Shown here piece by piece: positions 10,161 to 18,138 of a stretch of DNA of 64,000 nucleotides. Source of the stretch: Propionispora sp. 2/2-37 (GTDB taxonomy: Bacteria > Bacillota > Negativicutes > Propionisporales > Propionisporaceae). Location of the stretch: contig NZ_CYSP01000011.1 in the NCBI RefSeq assembly GCF_001298735.1, positions 1 to 64,000 on the forward strand. The letters run 5' to 3'. Position 1 is the first letter of the stretch. The number at the start of each line of letters is the position of its first letter. Under the pieces are notes generated by a model. The model ran no database searches. It saw nothing but the letters and a program-made list of their open reading frames with translations, and was not told where the DNA came from. A program made the position numbers and the translations under genes.

Positions 10161-10171
10161 ATTTGTTCAAT
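10161..10171 (-). promoter_or_regulatory. Candidate SorC operator, PTS operon
   Basis: ATTTGTTCAAT (minus-strand ATTGAACAAAT) lies 21 bp downstream of the -10 box. The identical 11-mer recurs at 11751-11761 in the equivalent place before the oxidoreductase gene. Such placement fits a repressor roadblock. Confidence 0.5.
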
Positions 10172-10191
10172 CGGAATCATTTGTTAGATTT

Positions 10192-10220
10192 ATTATAAAT
10201 TAATTTTTTAAAATAGTCAA
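10192..10220 (-). promoter_or_regulatory. Sigma-A promoter of the SorC-PTS operon
   Basis: TTGACT (10220-10215) and TATAAT (10197-10192) on the minus strand are 17 bp apart. The remaining leader (to 9970, about 220 nt) is AT-rich and shows no ORF. Confidence 0.75.
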
Positions 10221-10362
10221 TCAATATTGTAAAATTAGTTTTGATTTTTTTACGAAAAAATCTAATAATTCTGTTTTTTCTACAAATTATCATTTTATAC
10301 TGATAAAACGTATAATCTTCATGTTTTCCTGCCTATCATTTACATTAAATAACAATAAAACC

Positions 10363-10398
10363 AAAAGGGTGTTTTGCTTCTTGGCAAAACACCCTTTT
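10363..10398 (-). terminator. Terminator of the COG4091 oxidoreductase gene
   Basis: A 15-bp perfect stem, AAAAGGGTGTTTTGC and its complement, has a 6-nt loop and a downstream T-rich tract on the minus strand. Confidence 0.85.
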
Positions 10399-10408
10399 AT
10401 AGAAAAGT

Positions 10409-11701
10409 CTAGTTAAACAATTTATCCTGCAGCCTTCTTAGCTGCAGCAAAAATGACGATTCATTTAGTTCAACCATATCATAGGTTATTACATCGCCCT
10501 TTTTAACATCTTGTTTAAGCACCGTGTCTTTGTTAATTAAACAAACCGGCAGAGCATTGATTTTCTTGGCCACTTCATATTTTTCGATTAAGCCGTATAC
10601 GGTATAACCGCCGATCCCATCCAAATTCTGTCCGGCTTTCAAGTCTTTTTTAGCAATGGTAATAACCTCTGCCACTAAGCCGGCTTTCGGTACAATTGTC
10701 GGTTGCCGGTCAATAACAGCTTTCGCAACCGACAACGGAGTCTCCAGGCTGCACAGGTGATAAGGACGGTATAGAATGTAGTTAGGTCCCGGACCCATGC
10801 TTACATATTCCATCTCAGCCCGAACTTCAGCCAACGGGCTCGTTACGATCAAAAATACTCCCGGTGCTATACCGTTAACAAAATCAACAACACCATACCG
10901 GCTTAAAATACCGCCTTCTTCCTTTAGAAGAAATTTTTCCGGCAATTCTTTAACTTGACCGGCAATTCCGTGTCCGCCTCTTACATCAGGAACAAATCCT
11001 GTGGCATTGCACATCAGAGCCATTTCCACCATAGTTTTGCTGCCTTCCTTAAATGCGGTCAGCATATGCGGATTCATTTTTTTGCGGGTTGCTTCCTCCA
11101 ACACGGTGTCCGGATTGCAGTCATAATCCAGTTTGTTGTTTTTCCCCTTACCTACCACCCTGACTTCAAAGCCGGATGCTACGGCAAAGTCATACAATTC
11201 TTTCACCGCTCCCGGTTCATCACCAGCCGCTCCGGTAAATACAACTCCGGCATTATCGGCAAATTTCTTCAATATCGGCCCAATAACACAATCGGTTTCC
11301 GCATTCAGCATAACAATATGCTTTTTGCCAAAGATACTGTCAAATGCAACCCTTGCCCCTACTTCAGGAACGCCGGTAGCATCAACAACAGCTTGTACAA
11401 GCCGACAGTTGGTTGCAACCTTGCTGTCATCCGCCACGACATAGTTGCCTTCTCGCAAGAACTCATCTGCTTCAGCCGGAGTCTTGGCATGTTTTATATT
11501 AGTTTCTGCAATGCCCGCATTCAAAAAAGCTTTTTTTGCATTTTCAATCCGAATATCGACAACCACCGCCGGAATCATGCCTTTCATTAAGATCATCTGG
11601 GCAACCATCCCCCTGCCCATTTGACCGGCTCCAATGATTGCCGTTTTTATACTTTGTCCTGTTTGTTCCAGTTCTTCCAATTTCGTGTTTAAGCCTAACA
11701 C
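10409..11701 (-). CDS. Predicted NAD(P)-dependent oxidoreductase with C-terminal SAF domain (COG4091)
   Basis: The 430-residue protein has an N-terminal Rossmann domain (IGAGQMGRGM at about 23-32) of the homoserine-dehydrogenase superfamily and a central catalytic part with FTGAAGDEPGA and MGPGPNYILYRPYHLCSLETP. A C-terminal SAF domain (about 340-410) contains AKKDLKAGQNLDGIGGYTVYG. This architecture defines COG4091, predicted homoserine dehydrogenase, and true homoserine dehydrogenase activity is not expected here. It is transcribed alone from its own sigma-A promoter. That promoter and a downstream 11-mer match those of the adjacent polyol PTS operon, so it probably acts in catabolism of the imported polyol. 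GTG start behind AGGAGGGG. Confidence 0.75.
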   Translation of the reverse strand: MLGLNTKLEELEQTGQSIKTAIIGAGQMGRGMVAQMILMKGMIPAVVVDIRIENAKKAFLNAGIAETNIKHAKTPAEADEFLREGNYVVADDSKVATNCRLVQAVVDATGVPEVGARVAFDSIFGKKHIVMLNAETDCVIGPILKKFADNAGVVFTGAAGDEPGAVKELYDFAVASGFEVRVVGKGKNNKLDYDCNPDTVLEEATRKKMNPHMLTAFKEGSKTMVEMALMCNATGFVPDVRGGHGIAGQVKELPEKFLLKEEGGILSRYGVVDFVNGIAPGVFLIVTSPLAEVRAEMEYVSMGPGPNYILYRPYHLCSLETPLSVAKAVIDRQPTIVPKAGLVAEVITIAKKDLKAGQNLDGIGGYTVYGLIEKYEVAKKINALPVCLINKDTVLKQDVKKGDVITYDMVELNESSFLLQLRRLQDKLFN

Positions 11702-11750
11702 ATGAATCCCCTCCTGTTTTTTAGGTAGTCTTTTTCTTGACGACTTTTAT

Positions 11751-11761
11751 ATTTGTTCAAT
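11751..11761 (-). promoter_or_regulatory. Candidate SorC operator, oxidoreductase gene
   Basis: ATTTGTTCAAT is identical to the element at 10161-10171 and likewise lies just downstream of the -10 box (23 bp). Confidence 0.5.
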
Positions 11762-11783
11762 ATTTTTAATTATGTCCGACTTA

Positions 11784-11812
11784 ATTATAGTTTAACTTTT
11801 TCAAATAGTCAA
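11784..11812 (-). promoter_or_regulatory. Sigma-A promoter of the COG4091 gene
   Basis: TTGACT (11812-11807) and TATAAT (11789-11784) are 17 bp apart on the minus strand, the same hexamers and spacing as the SorC operon promoter. Confidence 0.75.
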
Positions 11813-12008
11813 TAATTTTAAGTTTAACCATTGCTTTTATTTTCTTAAAATTTCTTGAATAATTTTATCTTTCTTTCTTTATAATTTCTTGTAATTACTT
11901 TTTACATTTGTTTTCTACATTTACTTTTATAAAAATACGCTTTATTGTAATCAGAAACACTATTTTTATTCTCCCAATTTACCGTACTTACCGTAAACAA
12001 CAAAAATA
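11813..12008. other. AT-rich intergenic stretch
   Basis: This is the part of the 404-bp gap between coaX and the oxidoreductase gene that lies beyond the promoter. It is low-complexity AT-rich DNA. I see no ORF with a ribosome site, RNA gene or repeat in it. Confidence 0.6.
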
Positions 12009-12037
12009 AAGTGTACAAAGATGAGCTTTGTACACTT
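12009..12037 (-). terminator. Terminator of the birA-coaX unit
   Basis: AAGTGTACAAAG and CTTTGTACACTT form a 12-bp stem with a 5-nt loop, followed by TATTTTTG on the minus strand. Confidence 0.8.
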
Positions 12038-12105
12038 ATCGGTAAAAATAGTTATTGTGCCGGCAGATATAATCCTAAATCCTTAAGTTTTAACCGGCAA
12101 ACCAA

Positions 12106-12870
12106 TTATGAATTCCTTTCATATATAATCCGCAGTCCTTCCAATGTCAAAAAATGTTCAACCACATCAATCGTACGTGATTCCTGGGCAATAAGGTTGG
12201 CTAGTCCCCCAGTGGCTACAACATAAGGATCCTGTCCCATTTCCTCTTTCATCCGGCGCACAATTTCATCCACCTGACCGACAAAACCAAAAATAATTCC
12301 CGATTGCATACTGGCAACCGTGTTACGGCAAATTACCGATTTGGGCTTAATCAGTTCAACACGAGGCAGCTTAGCTGTTCGCTGAAAGAGTGCTTCCGTT
12401 GAAATGCCAATTCCGGGCGCAATGGCGCCGCCTAAATAATCGCCATTTACAGCTATCGCACAGAAGGTGGTTGCCGTGCCGAAGTCCACCAGGATAAGCG
12501 GACCGCCAAATTTATTATACGCGGCCACCGCATTGACAATACGGTCGGCCCCGACTTCCCGGGGATTCTCATATCTTATACAAATTCCTGTTTTTATACC
12601 TTGTCCCACAATCAAAGGCTCCACCTTAAAATACCTCTGGCACATTTTCGTGAGCGGGACCACTAAAGGCGGGACCACCGACGAAATGATGACGGCATGA
12701 ATTTCTTTTATGCTCCTGCCGCAAAAAGTGAACAGATTATTAATCAGCATACCGTATTCATCGCCCGTTTTTTGCCGGTCTGTCGAAATACGCCAGTGCT
12801 GCAACAACGTTTTACCATCATATAATCCTAATACAATATTGCTATTCCCTATGTCAAAAACCAAAAGCAT
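12106..12870 (-). CDS. coaX: Type III pantothenate kinase
   Basis: It phosphorylates pantothenate in the first step of CoA synthesis. The 254 residues carry the ASKHA-fold signatures of Coa[11 protein letters not shown] (phosphate loop) at the N-terminus, [21 protein letters not shown] and [11 protein letters not shown]. Type III enzymes are insensitive to CoA feedback and may require a monovalent cation. The start follows GGAGGATGAAG. birA lies 50 bp upstream on the same strand, a common pairing in Firmicutes. Confidence 0.96.
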   Translation of the reverse strand: MLLVFDIGNSNIVLGLYDGKTLLQHWRISTDRQKTGDEYGMLINNLFTFCGRSIKEIHAVIISSVVPPLVVPLTKMCQRYFKVEPLIVGQGIKTGICIRYENPREVGADRIVNAVAAYNKFGGPLILVDFGTATTFCAIAVNGDYLGGAIAPGIGISTEALFQRTAKLPRVELIKPKSVICRNTVASMQSGIIFGFVGQVDEIVRRMKEEMGQDPYVVATGGLANLIAQESRTIDVVEHFLTLEGLRIIYERNS

Positions 12871-12920
12871 TCTTCATCCTCCATCTTATGAACTACCCGG
12901 CCCATTTCGGCACACCGTTT

Positions 12921-13904
12921 TCACACAGAATTTTGCCCGGAACGAAGGGATACATCGCCGGCCAATACTGTTTCCATCCCTGCAGACGTTTGCACCAGCA
13001 AAGCACCGCTTTGATCTATATCAACAGCCTTGCCGCTGAATTGTCTGTCCAAGCCAATAACCGTTACCTCCTGCCCCAAGGTAACCGAAAAATTACGCCA
13101 TTCTTGAAAAACTTCCGCAAAACCACACCGGACAACGTTTTGATAAATTTGTTCCAATTCTCTAAGCACAGCCGCCAGTAATTCGATCCGGGATATCTTG
13201 ATGCCGGAAATCTGTGCCAGCGAGACGGCATTTGGAGCAATTTCCCGTGGAAATTCACAGGATTCGATGTTGACATTAATCCCGATACCCAGAACAACAT
13301 AATTTACTGCATCCATCTCCGCACTCATTTCCGTTAAAATCCCTACGATTTTTTTCCCTTGATATAAAATATCATTCGGCCACTTAATACCACAGGCAAT
13401 GGCCGTAGTCCGGCGAATGGCTTTGGTTACCGCTACCGCCGCCATAAGCGTACATTTGGGTGCATCTTGAGGCTGAAAGGGCGGACGTAAAACAAGCGAC
13501 ATCCAAATCCCTTTTCCTGGCGGCGAAAACCATCCCCTGGCCAGCCGCCCTCTCCCGGTCTGTTGTGTTTCAGCCAGGACCAGCGTCCCTTCGGGACATC
13601 CGTCGGCGGCCAGTTTTTTCGCTTCATTGCTGGTCGATTCAATACCTCGAAACCAATGTACCTCTTTCCCCAGCACTTCAGTCCTCAGTGTATTCTTTAT
13701 TTCATCAGGCAAGAGCAAATCCGGAGCAGCTTCAAAACGGTAGCCGCGCCGGGAATGTGCCTCTATGGTGTAACCTTCTTGCTTCAGGGTCTGGATATGT
13801 TTCCAAATAGCTGTGCGCGAAACAGCTAGTTGCCGCGAAATCTCCTCACCTGATACAAACTGTCCTTGATGCTGCCGCAACATTCCTAAAATGCTTGCCC
13901 GCAT
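12921..13904 (-). CDS. birA: Bifunctional biotin-protein ligase / biotin operon repressor
   Basis: BirA attaches biotin to carboxylase carrier proteins and, as biotinyl-AMP complex, represses biotin genes. The N-terminal winged helix (about 10-60, GEEISRQLAVSRTAIWKHI) shows this is the bifunctional form. The ligase core carries GRGRLARGW (nucleotide loop) and GIKWPNDI, and a small C-terminal SH3-like domain ends the protein. I prefer the ATG at 13904 (327 residues) to the one two codons upstream, which touches the ribosome site AGGAGGGG. It lies directly upstream of coaX. Confidence 0.95.
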   Translation of the reverse strand: MRASILGMLRQHQGQFVSGEEISRQLAVSRTAIWKHIQTLKQEGYTIEAHSRRGYRFEAAPDLLLPDEIKNTLRTEVLGKEVHWFRGIESTSNEAKKLAADGCPEGTLVLAETQQTGRGRLARGWFSPPGKGIWMSLVLRPPFQPQDAPKCTLMAAVAVTKAIRRTTAIACGIKWPNDILYQGKKIVGILTEMSAEMDAVNYVVLGIGINVNIESCEFPREIAPNAVSLAQISGIKISRIELLAAVLRELEQIYQNVVRCGFAEVFQEWRNFSVTLGQEVTVIGLDRQFSGKAVDIDQSGALLVQTSAGMETVLAGDVSLRSGQNSV

Positions 13905-14120
13905 CGTCATCCCCTCCTATCCGCTACGCTGGTACACCCATTCGGAAAATCCACTACAACCAGGAAAACCTTTCCTAAAGTCCATAGGAAGGTATGTCCT
14001 GGCATAATCGCGAAGTAAGATAATAAATAAACTATATAACAAGAACTTTGCATTGCTTTTTAAAAAGCACGCAGCATAATGATAGCACGTTTATGAATAC
14101 CGGACAATAGGAGGGATAAA

Positions 14121-14798
14121 ATGTCAATAAAAATTTTAGTGGCCGATGATGAAGTTAATATTTGCGAGGTGATTCAATTATATTTAGAAAAAGAAGGCTT
14201 TTCTGTATTTGCAGCTCATGATGGTGAGCAGGCACTGTTAATAGAAACTACCAAAAAACCCGATTTATTGCTATTGGACGTTATGCTGCCAAAAATGTCC
14301 GGTTGGGATATATGCCGTACGGTCGAACGGCAGGTCCCCATTATATTTTTAACGGCCAAAAGCGCGGAAAGCGACAAAATGACCGGTTTTTCACTGGGAG
14401 CCGATGATTATATTACCAAACCTTTCAGCCCACGCGAACTGGTCGCCCGGGTGAAAGCGGTCTTGCGTCGCAGCGGGCTCTTGCAAACCAGCGGCTCTAC
14501 CCTGGATTTTCCCGGTTTAATCATCAACCCGACAACGCAAACCATCGAAATCGACGCCCAGGCGGCAACCTTAACGCCAAAGGAATTCGAGCTATTGCTC
14601 TTTTTGGCCCGCCATCCCAAAATCGCCTTCTCCCGCGAACAACTGCTTACCAATGTCTGGGGCTATGATTTTCAGGGCGACGACCGGACGGTTGATGCCA
14701 CCATTAAACGATTGCGCCAAAAAGTAAATAATGATCATTACGCTTATATTCATACCGTCTGGGGAGTCGGCTATAAATTCGAGGTGAATACCAAGTGA
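14121..14798 (+). CDS. OmpR-family response regulator
   Basis: The 225-residue protein has a receiver domain (1-118) with acidic pocket ADDE, phosphoacceptor aspartate in LLLDVMLPKMSGWD, and conserved threonine and lysine in FLTAKS and YITKPF. A C-terminal winged helix (about 130-222) ends in VDATIKRLRQKV and WGVGYKFE. It overlaps the start of the downstream histidine kinase, and a secreted protein gene follows. Ribosome site AGGAGG. The locus is on the opposite strand to birA and needs its own promoter in the 210-bp upstream gap, where I could not assign one with confidence. Confidence 0.95.
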   Translation: MSIKILVADDEVNICEVIQLYLEKEGFSVFAAHDGEQALLIETTKKPDLLLLDVMLPKMSGWDICRTVERQVPIIFLTAKSAESDKMTGFSLGADDYITKPFSPRELVARVKAVLRRSGLLQTSGSTLDFPGLIINPTTQTIEIDAQAATLTPKEFELLLFLARHPKIAFSREQLLTNVWGYDFQGDDRTVDATIKRLRQKVNNDHYAYIHTVWGVGYKFEVNTK

Positions 14799-16204
14799 TG
14801 CGTTCGATCTTCGGCAAGGTTCTTATCTCTCACATTGCAGTTATCGTTGTTAGCTCGCTGACTCTCGGATTTATAATGACCTTTTTATTTAGAGGACACT
14901 TTGTCGACAATAAACGCCGCGAACTCCTGCAAAAAGGGGAAGCAACGGTTATCCTGCTGTCCTCTGTTTTATATGACGGGCGCCTGCCGCCTGATCTTAC
15001 CATGCGAATCATGAGTAATCTAGCCGGTGCAACCATTTGGTTAATGGACAGCGGCGGTACGGCATTAGCCGGTACTCCTCCCGACCATTGGGATAATGGT
15101 GGTTTTTTTGAAACTCGGGAGGAAATGGACGAACTATTTGACGGCATACCGCAATCCTGGGTCAGTCCCAGCAAAAATCAGCGTGAATCAGCTATCGTTG
15201 TAGCCGTTCCTATTCCCGACACGCTGATTCCCACCGCTTTGTTTTTATATGCACCGCTTCCCAGTATTAACCGGGGAATCGAGGGCTTTTTACGCCTGAT
15301 GTCCTACTCGCTGCTGGTCGGCGCCCTGCTTTCCGTCGGCCTGGGTTATATCACCTCACGCAGCTTGACCCGCCCCATCGCCGATATCTCGCAGGCTGCC
15401 CGTAATTTTGCCAAGGGAAATTTCAACAGCCGTACCAAAGCCACCGGCGATGATGAAATCGGCGGTTTAGGGCGTACTTTTAACAGTATGGCTACTTCTC
15501 TGGCCAGGGCGGAGCAGAACCGCCGCGAATTTTTAGCCAATGTATCCCACGAACTAAAAACACCGGTTGCTTCCATTCAGGCACTGGCCGAAACGTTATT
15601 GGACGGATTGGCGGACACTCCTGAACAACAGGAACGATATTTGCACACTATTGTCGGTGAATCCAACCGCATCAACCGTCTGATTCATGATCTTTTGGAC
15701 ATGGCCCAGCTAGAAGCAGGCGAGTTATCCATCGTAAGAAAGCAATTGGATTTACAGCAATTTTTGCTTCGTGAGAATGATAAATATACTTCTCTTTTGA
15801 CCGATAAAAATTTAGAATTAACCATGCAGCTACCGGAACAGTTGCCCAAAGTGTGGGCTGACCCCGACCGTCTTTCCCAGGTACTGTCCAATCTGCTTAG
15901 CAATGCCATCCGCCATTCGCCCGACAATGCAGTCATCACATTAACGGCGCACACACTGCCTCCCTTCATCGCCATCGGCATCCGTGATCAGGGTGATGGT
16001 ATCCCGCCTGCCGATCTGCCTTATATTTGGGACCGTTTTTACCGTGTTGATAAATCGAGGGCCCGCAGCGACGGCGGGACCGGATTGGGGCTATCCATCA
16101 CCAAAAAGCTGGTGGAAGCTATGGGTGGCGAGATCACCGTAGAAAGCACCCCCGGCAAGGGAACCTTATTCACCTTTACCCTGCCGATCAGTTCCGCAAA
16201 ATAG
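14798..16204 (+). CDS. Membrane sensor histidine kinase
   Basis: The 468-residue kinase has an N-terminal membrane helix (about 8-32), an extracytoplasmic sensor region (about 33-165), a second membrane helix (about 170-190), and a HAMP segment. HisKA contains NVSHELKTPVASIQ (phosphorylated histidine), and the HATPase domain contains NLLSNAIRHS, DQGDGIP and GGTGLGLSI. The ATG overlaps the response regulator stop (TGATG), so the two are translationally coupled and form a cognate pair. An alternative GTG one codon upstream exists. The signal sensed is unknown. The secreted repeat protein that follows may be its target or accessory. Confidence 0.94.
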   Translation: MRSIFGKVLISHIAVIVVSSLTLGFIMTFLFRGHFVDNKRRELLQKGEATVILLSSVLYDGRLPPDLTMRIMSNLAGATIWLMDSGGTALAGTPPDHWDNGGFFETREEMDELFDGIPQSWVSPSKNQRESAIVVAVPIPDTLIPTALFLYAPLPSINRGIEGFLRLMSYSLLVGALLSVGLGYITSRSLTRPIADISQAARNFAKGNFNSRTKATGDDEIGGLGRTFNSMATSLARAEQNRREFLANVSHELKTPVASIQALAETLLDGLADTPEQQERYLHTIVGESNRINRLIHDLLDMAQLEAGELSIVRKQLDLQQFLLRENDKYTSLLTDKNLELTMQLPEQLPKVWADPDRLSQVLSNLLSNAIRHSPDNAVITLTAHTLPPFIAIGIRDQGDGIPPADLPYIWDRFYRVDKSRARSDGGTGLGLSITKKLVEAMGGEITVESTPGKGTLFTFTLPISSAK

Positions 16205-16310
16205 ACTACATGCAACAATATTAAAAATTGTCATACATTTGTCATACCTCCTGTTTATACTGACTTTAACAGCCAGTAACAGCTGGCCGGATATAATAGG
16301 AGGGAATCGA

Positions 16311-16988
16311 ATGGAATTTAAAACATGGTCACGAAAATCAATCGCTGCTTTTGTGATCGGCACCTTCATGTTAGCCGGTGCGGCAGCCAGTCCACTTTTG
16401 GTTCAAGCTGCTGAAGCTGCAAAAGATCGTCCCGTACGGCAGCAGCAAAAAATGGATCCCGATCAGGTAGCTCAGCATATCGCTGATAAATTCAACATAA
16501 GTAAAGACACTGTCCTGAAATACCAACAGGCGGGTTATGATACTCGCGATATTGTAACCGCGGCTTTTTTCGGCCAGCTTAGCGGTAAACCTTTTGAAGA
16601 GGTCATTAAACTGAAAACGAATAGCAATACCTGGAAGGATGTTCAGCAAACACTGGGCATTACAACAGAACAGATAAAAACTGCTCATATCAATATGTTT
16701 GCCGGTCAGATTAACGCCAAAACAGGACTTGATACGGCAACCGCCACAACACTACTGAATCAGGGCTACCATCCCCGCGATATTGCCGTAGCTGCCCAAT
16801 TGGCTAAAAATACCGGCAAAAATATCCAGGATGTGTTGGACTTGAAAAAAATCAACAACACCTGGAAAGATGTTGCCGATTCGCTGGGGGTCAGTCAAGA
16901 TACACTAAAACAGGATATGCAGGAAATTCGTGGTCTGTTTCCGCATCATCGTGGCCCCGGAGCCAATCCCGAGCATGAGGGAAAATAA
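16311..16988 (+). CDS. Secreted tandem-repeat protein of unknown function
   Basis: This is a 225-residue protein with a clear signal peptide (KSIAAFVIGTFMLAGAAASP, about residues 9-28) and likely cleavage after VQAAEA. The mature part is two copies of a roughly 70-residue unit. Each has the pattern GY-x2-RDI-x2-AA, then GK-x3-V-x2-LK, then NTWKDV-x3-LG, so the protein arose by internal duplication. The C-terminal tail is His/Pro/Glu-rich (PHHRGPGANPEHEGK). It follows the histidine kinase by 106 bp on the same strand. The ATG at 16311 has TAGGAGGG upstream; the frame remains open further 5' but without a ribosome site. Family not recognised. Confidence 0.8.
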   Translation: MEFKTWSRKSIAAFVIGTFMLAGAAASPLLVQAAEAAKDRPVRQQQKMDPDQVAQHIADKFNISKDTVLKYQQAGYDTRDIVTAAFFGQLSGKPFEEVIKLKTNSNTWKDVQQTLGITTEQIKTAHINMFAGQINAKTGLDTATATTLLNQGYHPRDIAVAAQLAKNTGKNIQDVLDLKKINNTWKDVADSLGVSQDTLKQDMQEIRGLFPHHRGPGANPEHEGK

Positions 16989-16999
16989 TCTACAACAGC

Positions 17000-17043
17000 A
17001 AAGGCGATTTGGCAGTCCATACCGGACTGCTCAAATCGCCTTT
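17000..17043. terminator. Bidirectional terminator between converging genes
   Basis: AAAGGCGATTTG-CAGTCC pairs with GGACTG-CAAATCGCCTTT, with single unpaired bases and a 5-nt loop. It lies between the converging tandem-repeat protein gene and asparaginase gene. Confidence 0.85.
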
Positions 17044-17051
17044 GTTATTTG

Positions 17052-18047
17052 CTAAAATACGGCTTCCACTGTGCCGATGATATCGCCACGGTGGTTTTTT
17101 TGTGTAAAGGGAAATTTATCGGATAGGGTCTCAAACTCACTTGCCGAAATCCACTCCATCTTTTTTAGCAGGCTAAGCACCACCGGAGCAAGCGGGCGGT
17201 TGCCGCCATCATCGATCTTCAGCGCGACTCCCAGCCCATCGGCCGGCAAAGCAAGACAATACACGGCTTCTGCTCCGACCTTGGCTAAAATACGACCCCG
17301 GGTGACCTGCATGATAGCCGTGTCCAAACGGCCGCTGCCAGCCACAAGCTGCGGATATTTGAGCATCGCGTCACGAATTACGGTGACAGCCGCTGTACTC
17401 TTCTGCCAATCGTTTTCCACCGGTTTTCCCAGTTTGGCATACGCTTGGGCCATATGCTTAAGCGGTAAATAGAAGACCGGCACCCCGCAGCCATCAATAC
17501 CGGTCTCTACCATAGACGACTCCAGTCCTGCCGCCCGGCTCACCGCTTCCAGCATATGCTGCTGTACAGGATGTTCCAGAGCGGCATAATTCTCGGCAGA
17601 AACGCCTAACAGTTTAGCTAAAGCCAGCATACCGGAATGCTTTCCGGAACAGGGATTGTGCACTGCCTGATAAGGCAGGTTGCTGCACATAAGTTCTTTG
17701 GCCGCTTTTCCACTCATCGGCCGGGCACTGCCACAAGTTAAATCAGCCGTAGTAAAGCCAAGTTTCGCCAGAAGTCTTTCTATCAGCTGCACATGCTCGG
17801 GTTCGCCACTATGCGAGGCCGTCATTATGGCCACTTCCTGCTGGGTGAGCGAAAAAGTTTCCATGCCTCCGCGTTCGATCAAGGGCAGAACCTGAAAGGG
17901 TTTTGCCGCCGATCGCCAAAACATCTTTTTCTCGGCCTGCCCCACGCTGTACTGCAGCCGGCCTTTACCATCAACAACCGCAATATTGCCACGATGTATG
18001 CATTCCACCTTACCGCTCCGGGTATAGTAAAGTAATTCCTCACTCAT
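17052..18047 (-). CDS. Asparaginase of the L-asparaginase II (thermolabile, COG4448) family
   Basis: It is expected to hydrolyse L-asparagine to aspartate and ammonia. The 331 residues match the PF06089 family rather than the classical bacterial AnsA/AnsB fold. Visible signatures are KPFQVLPLIERGG, TASHSGEPEHV, CSGKHSGMLALAK and TGIDGCGVPVFYLPL. No signal peptide, so cytoplasmic. It has its own ribosome site (GTAGGGAGAG) and lies downstream of ftsH, separated by a strong terminator, so it is probably transcribed independently. Confidence 0.9.
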   Translation of the reverse strand: MSEELLYYTRSGKVECIHRGNIAVVDGKGRLQYSVGQAEKKMFWRSAAKPFQVLPLIERGGMETFSLTQQEVAIMTASHSGEPEHVQLIERLLAKLGFTTADLTCGSARPMSGKAAKELMCSNLPYQAVHNPCSGKHSGMLALAKLLGVSAENYAALEHPVQQHMLEAVSRAAGLESSMVETGIDGCGVPVFYLPLKHMAQAYAKLGKPVENDWQKSTAAVTVIRDAMLKYPQLVAGSGRLDTAIMQVTRGRILAKVGAEAVYCLALPADGLGVALKIDDGGNRPLAPVVLSLLKKMEWISASEFETLSDKFPFTQKNHRGDIIGTVEAVF

Positions 18048-18068
18048 GTTTCAACTCTCCCTACATAG

Positions 18069-18102
18069 TAAGAAAAGACTTGCATAATCAAGTCTTTTCT
18101 TA
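18069..18102 (-). terminator. Terminator of ftsH
   Basis: TAAGAAAAGACTTG and its complement form a 14-bp stem around a 6-nt loop, 37 bp after the ftsH stop codon. Confidence 0.75.
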
Positions 18103-18138
18103 CAGTGATATTTAAGCTGCAAGCAACTCATGGACATG

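Noticed and set aside
10955..11590. 211-codon plus-strand open frame
   Set aside because: Antisense to the COG4091 oxidoreductase; low-complexity shadow without a ribosome site or family match.
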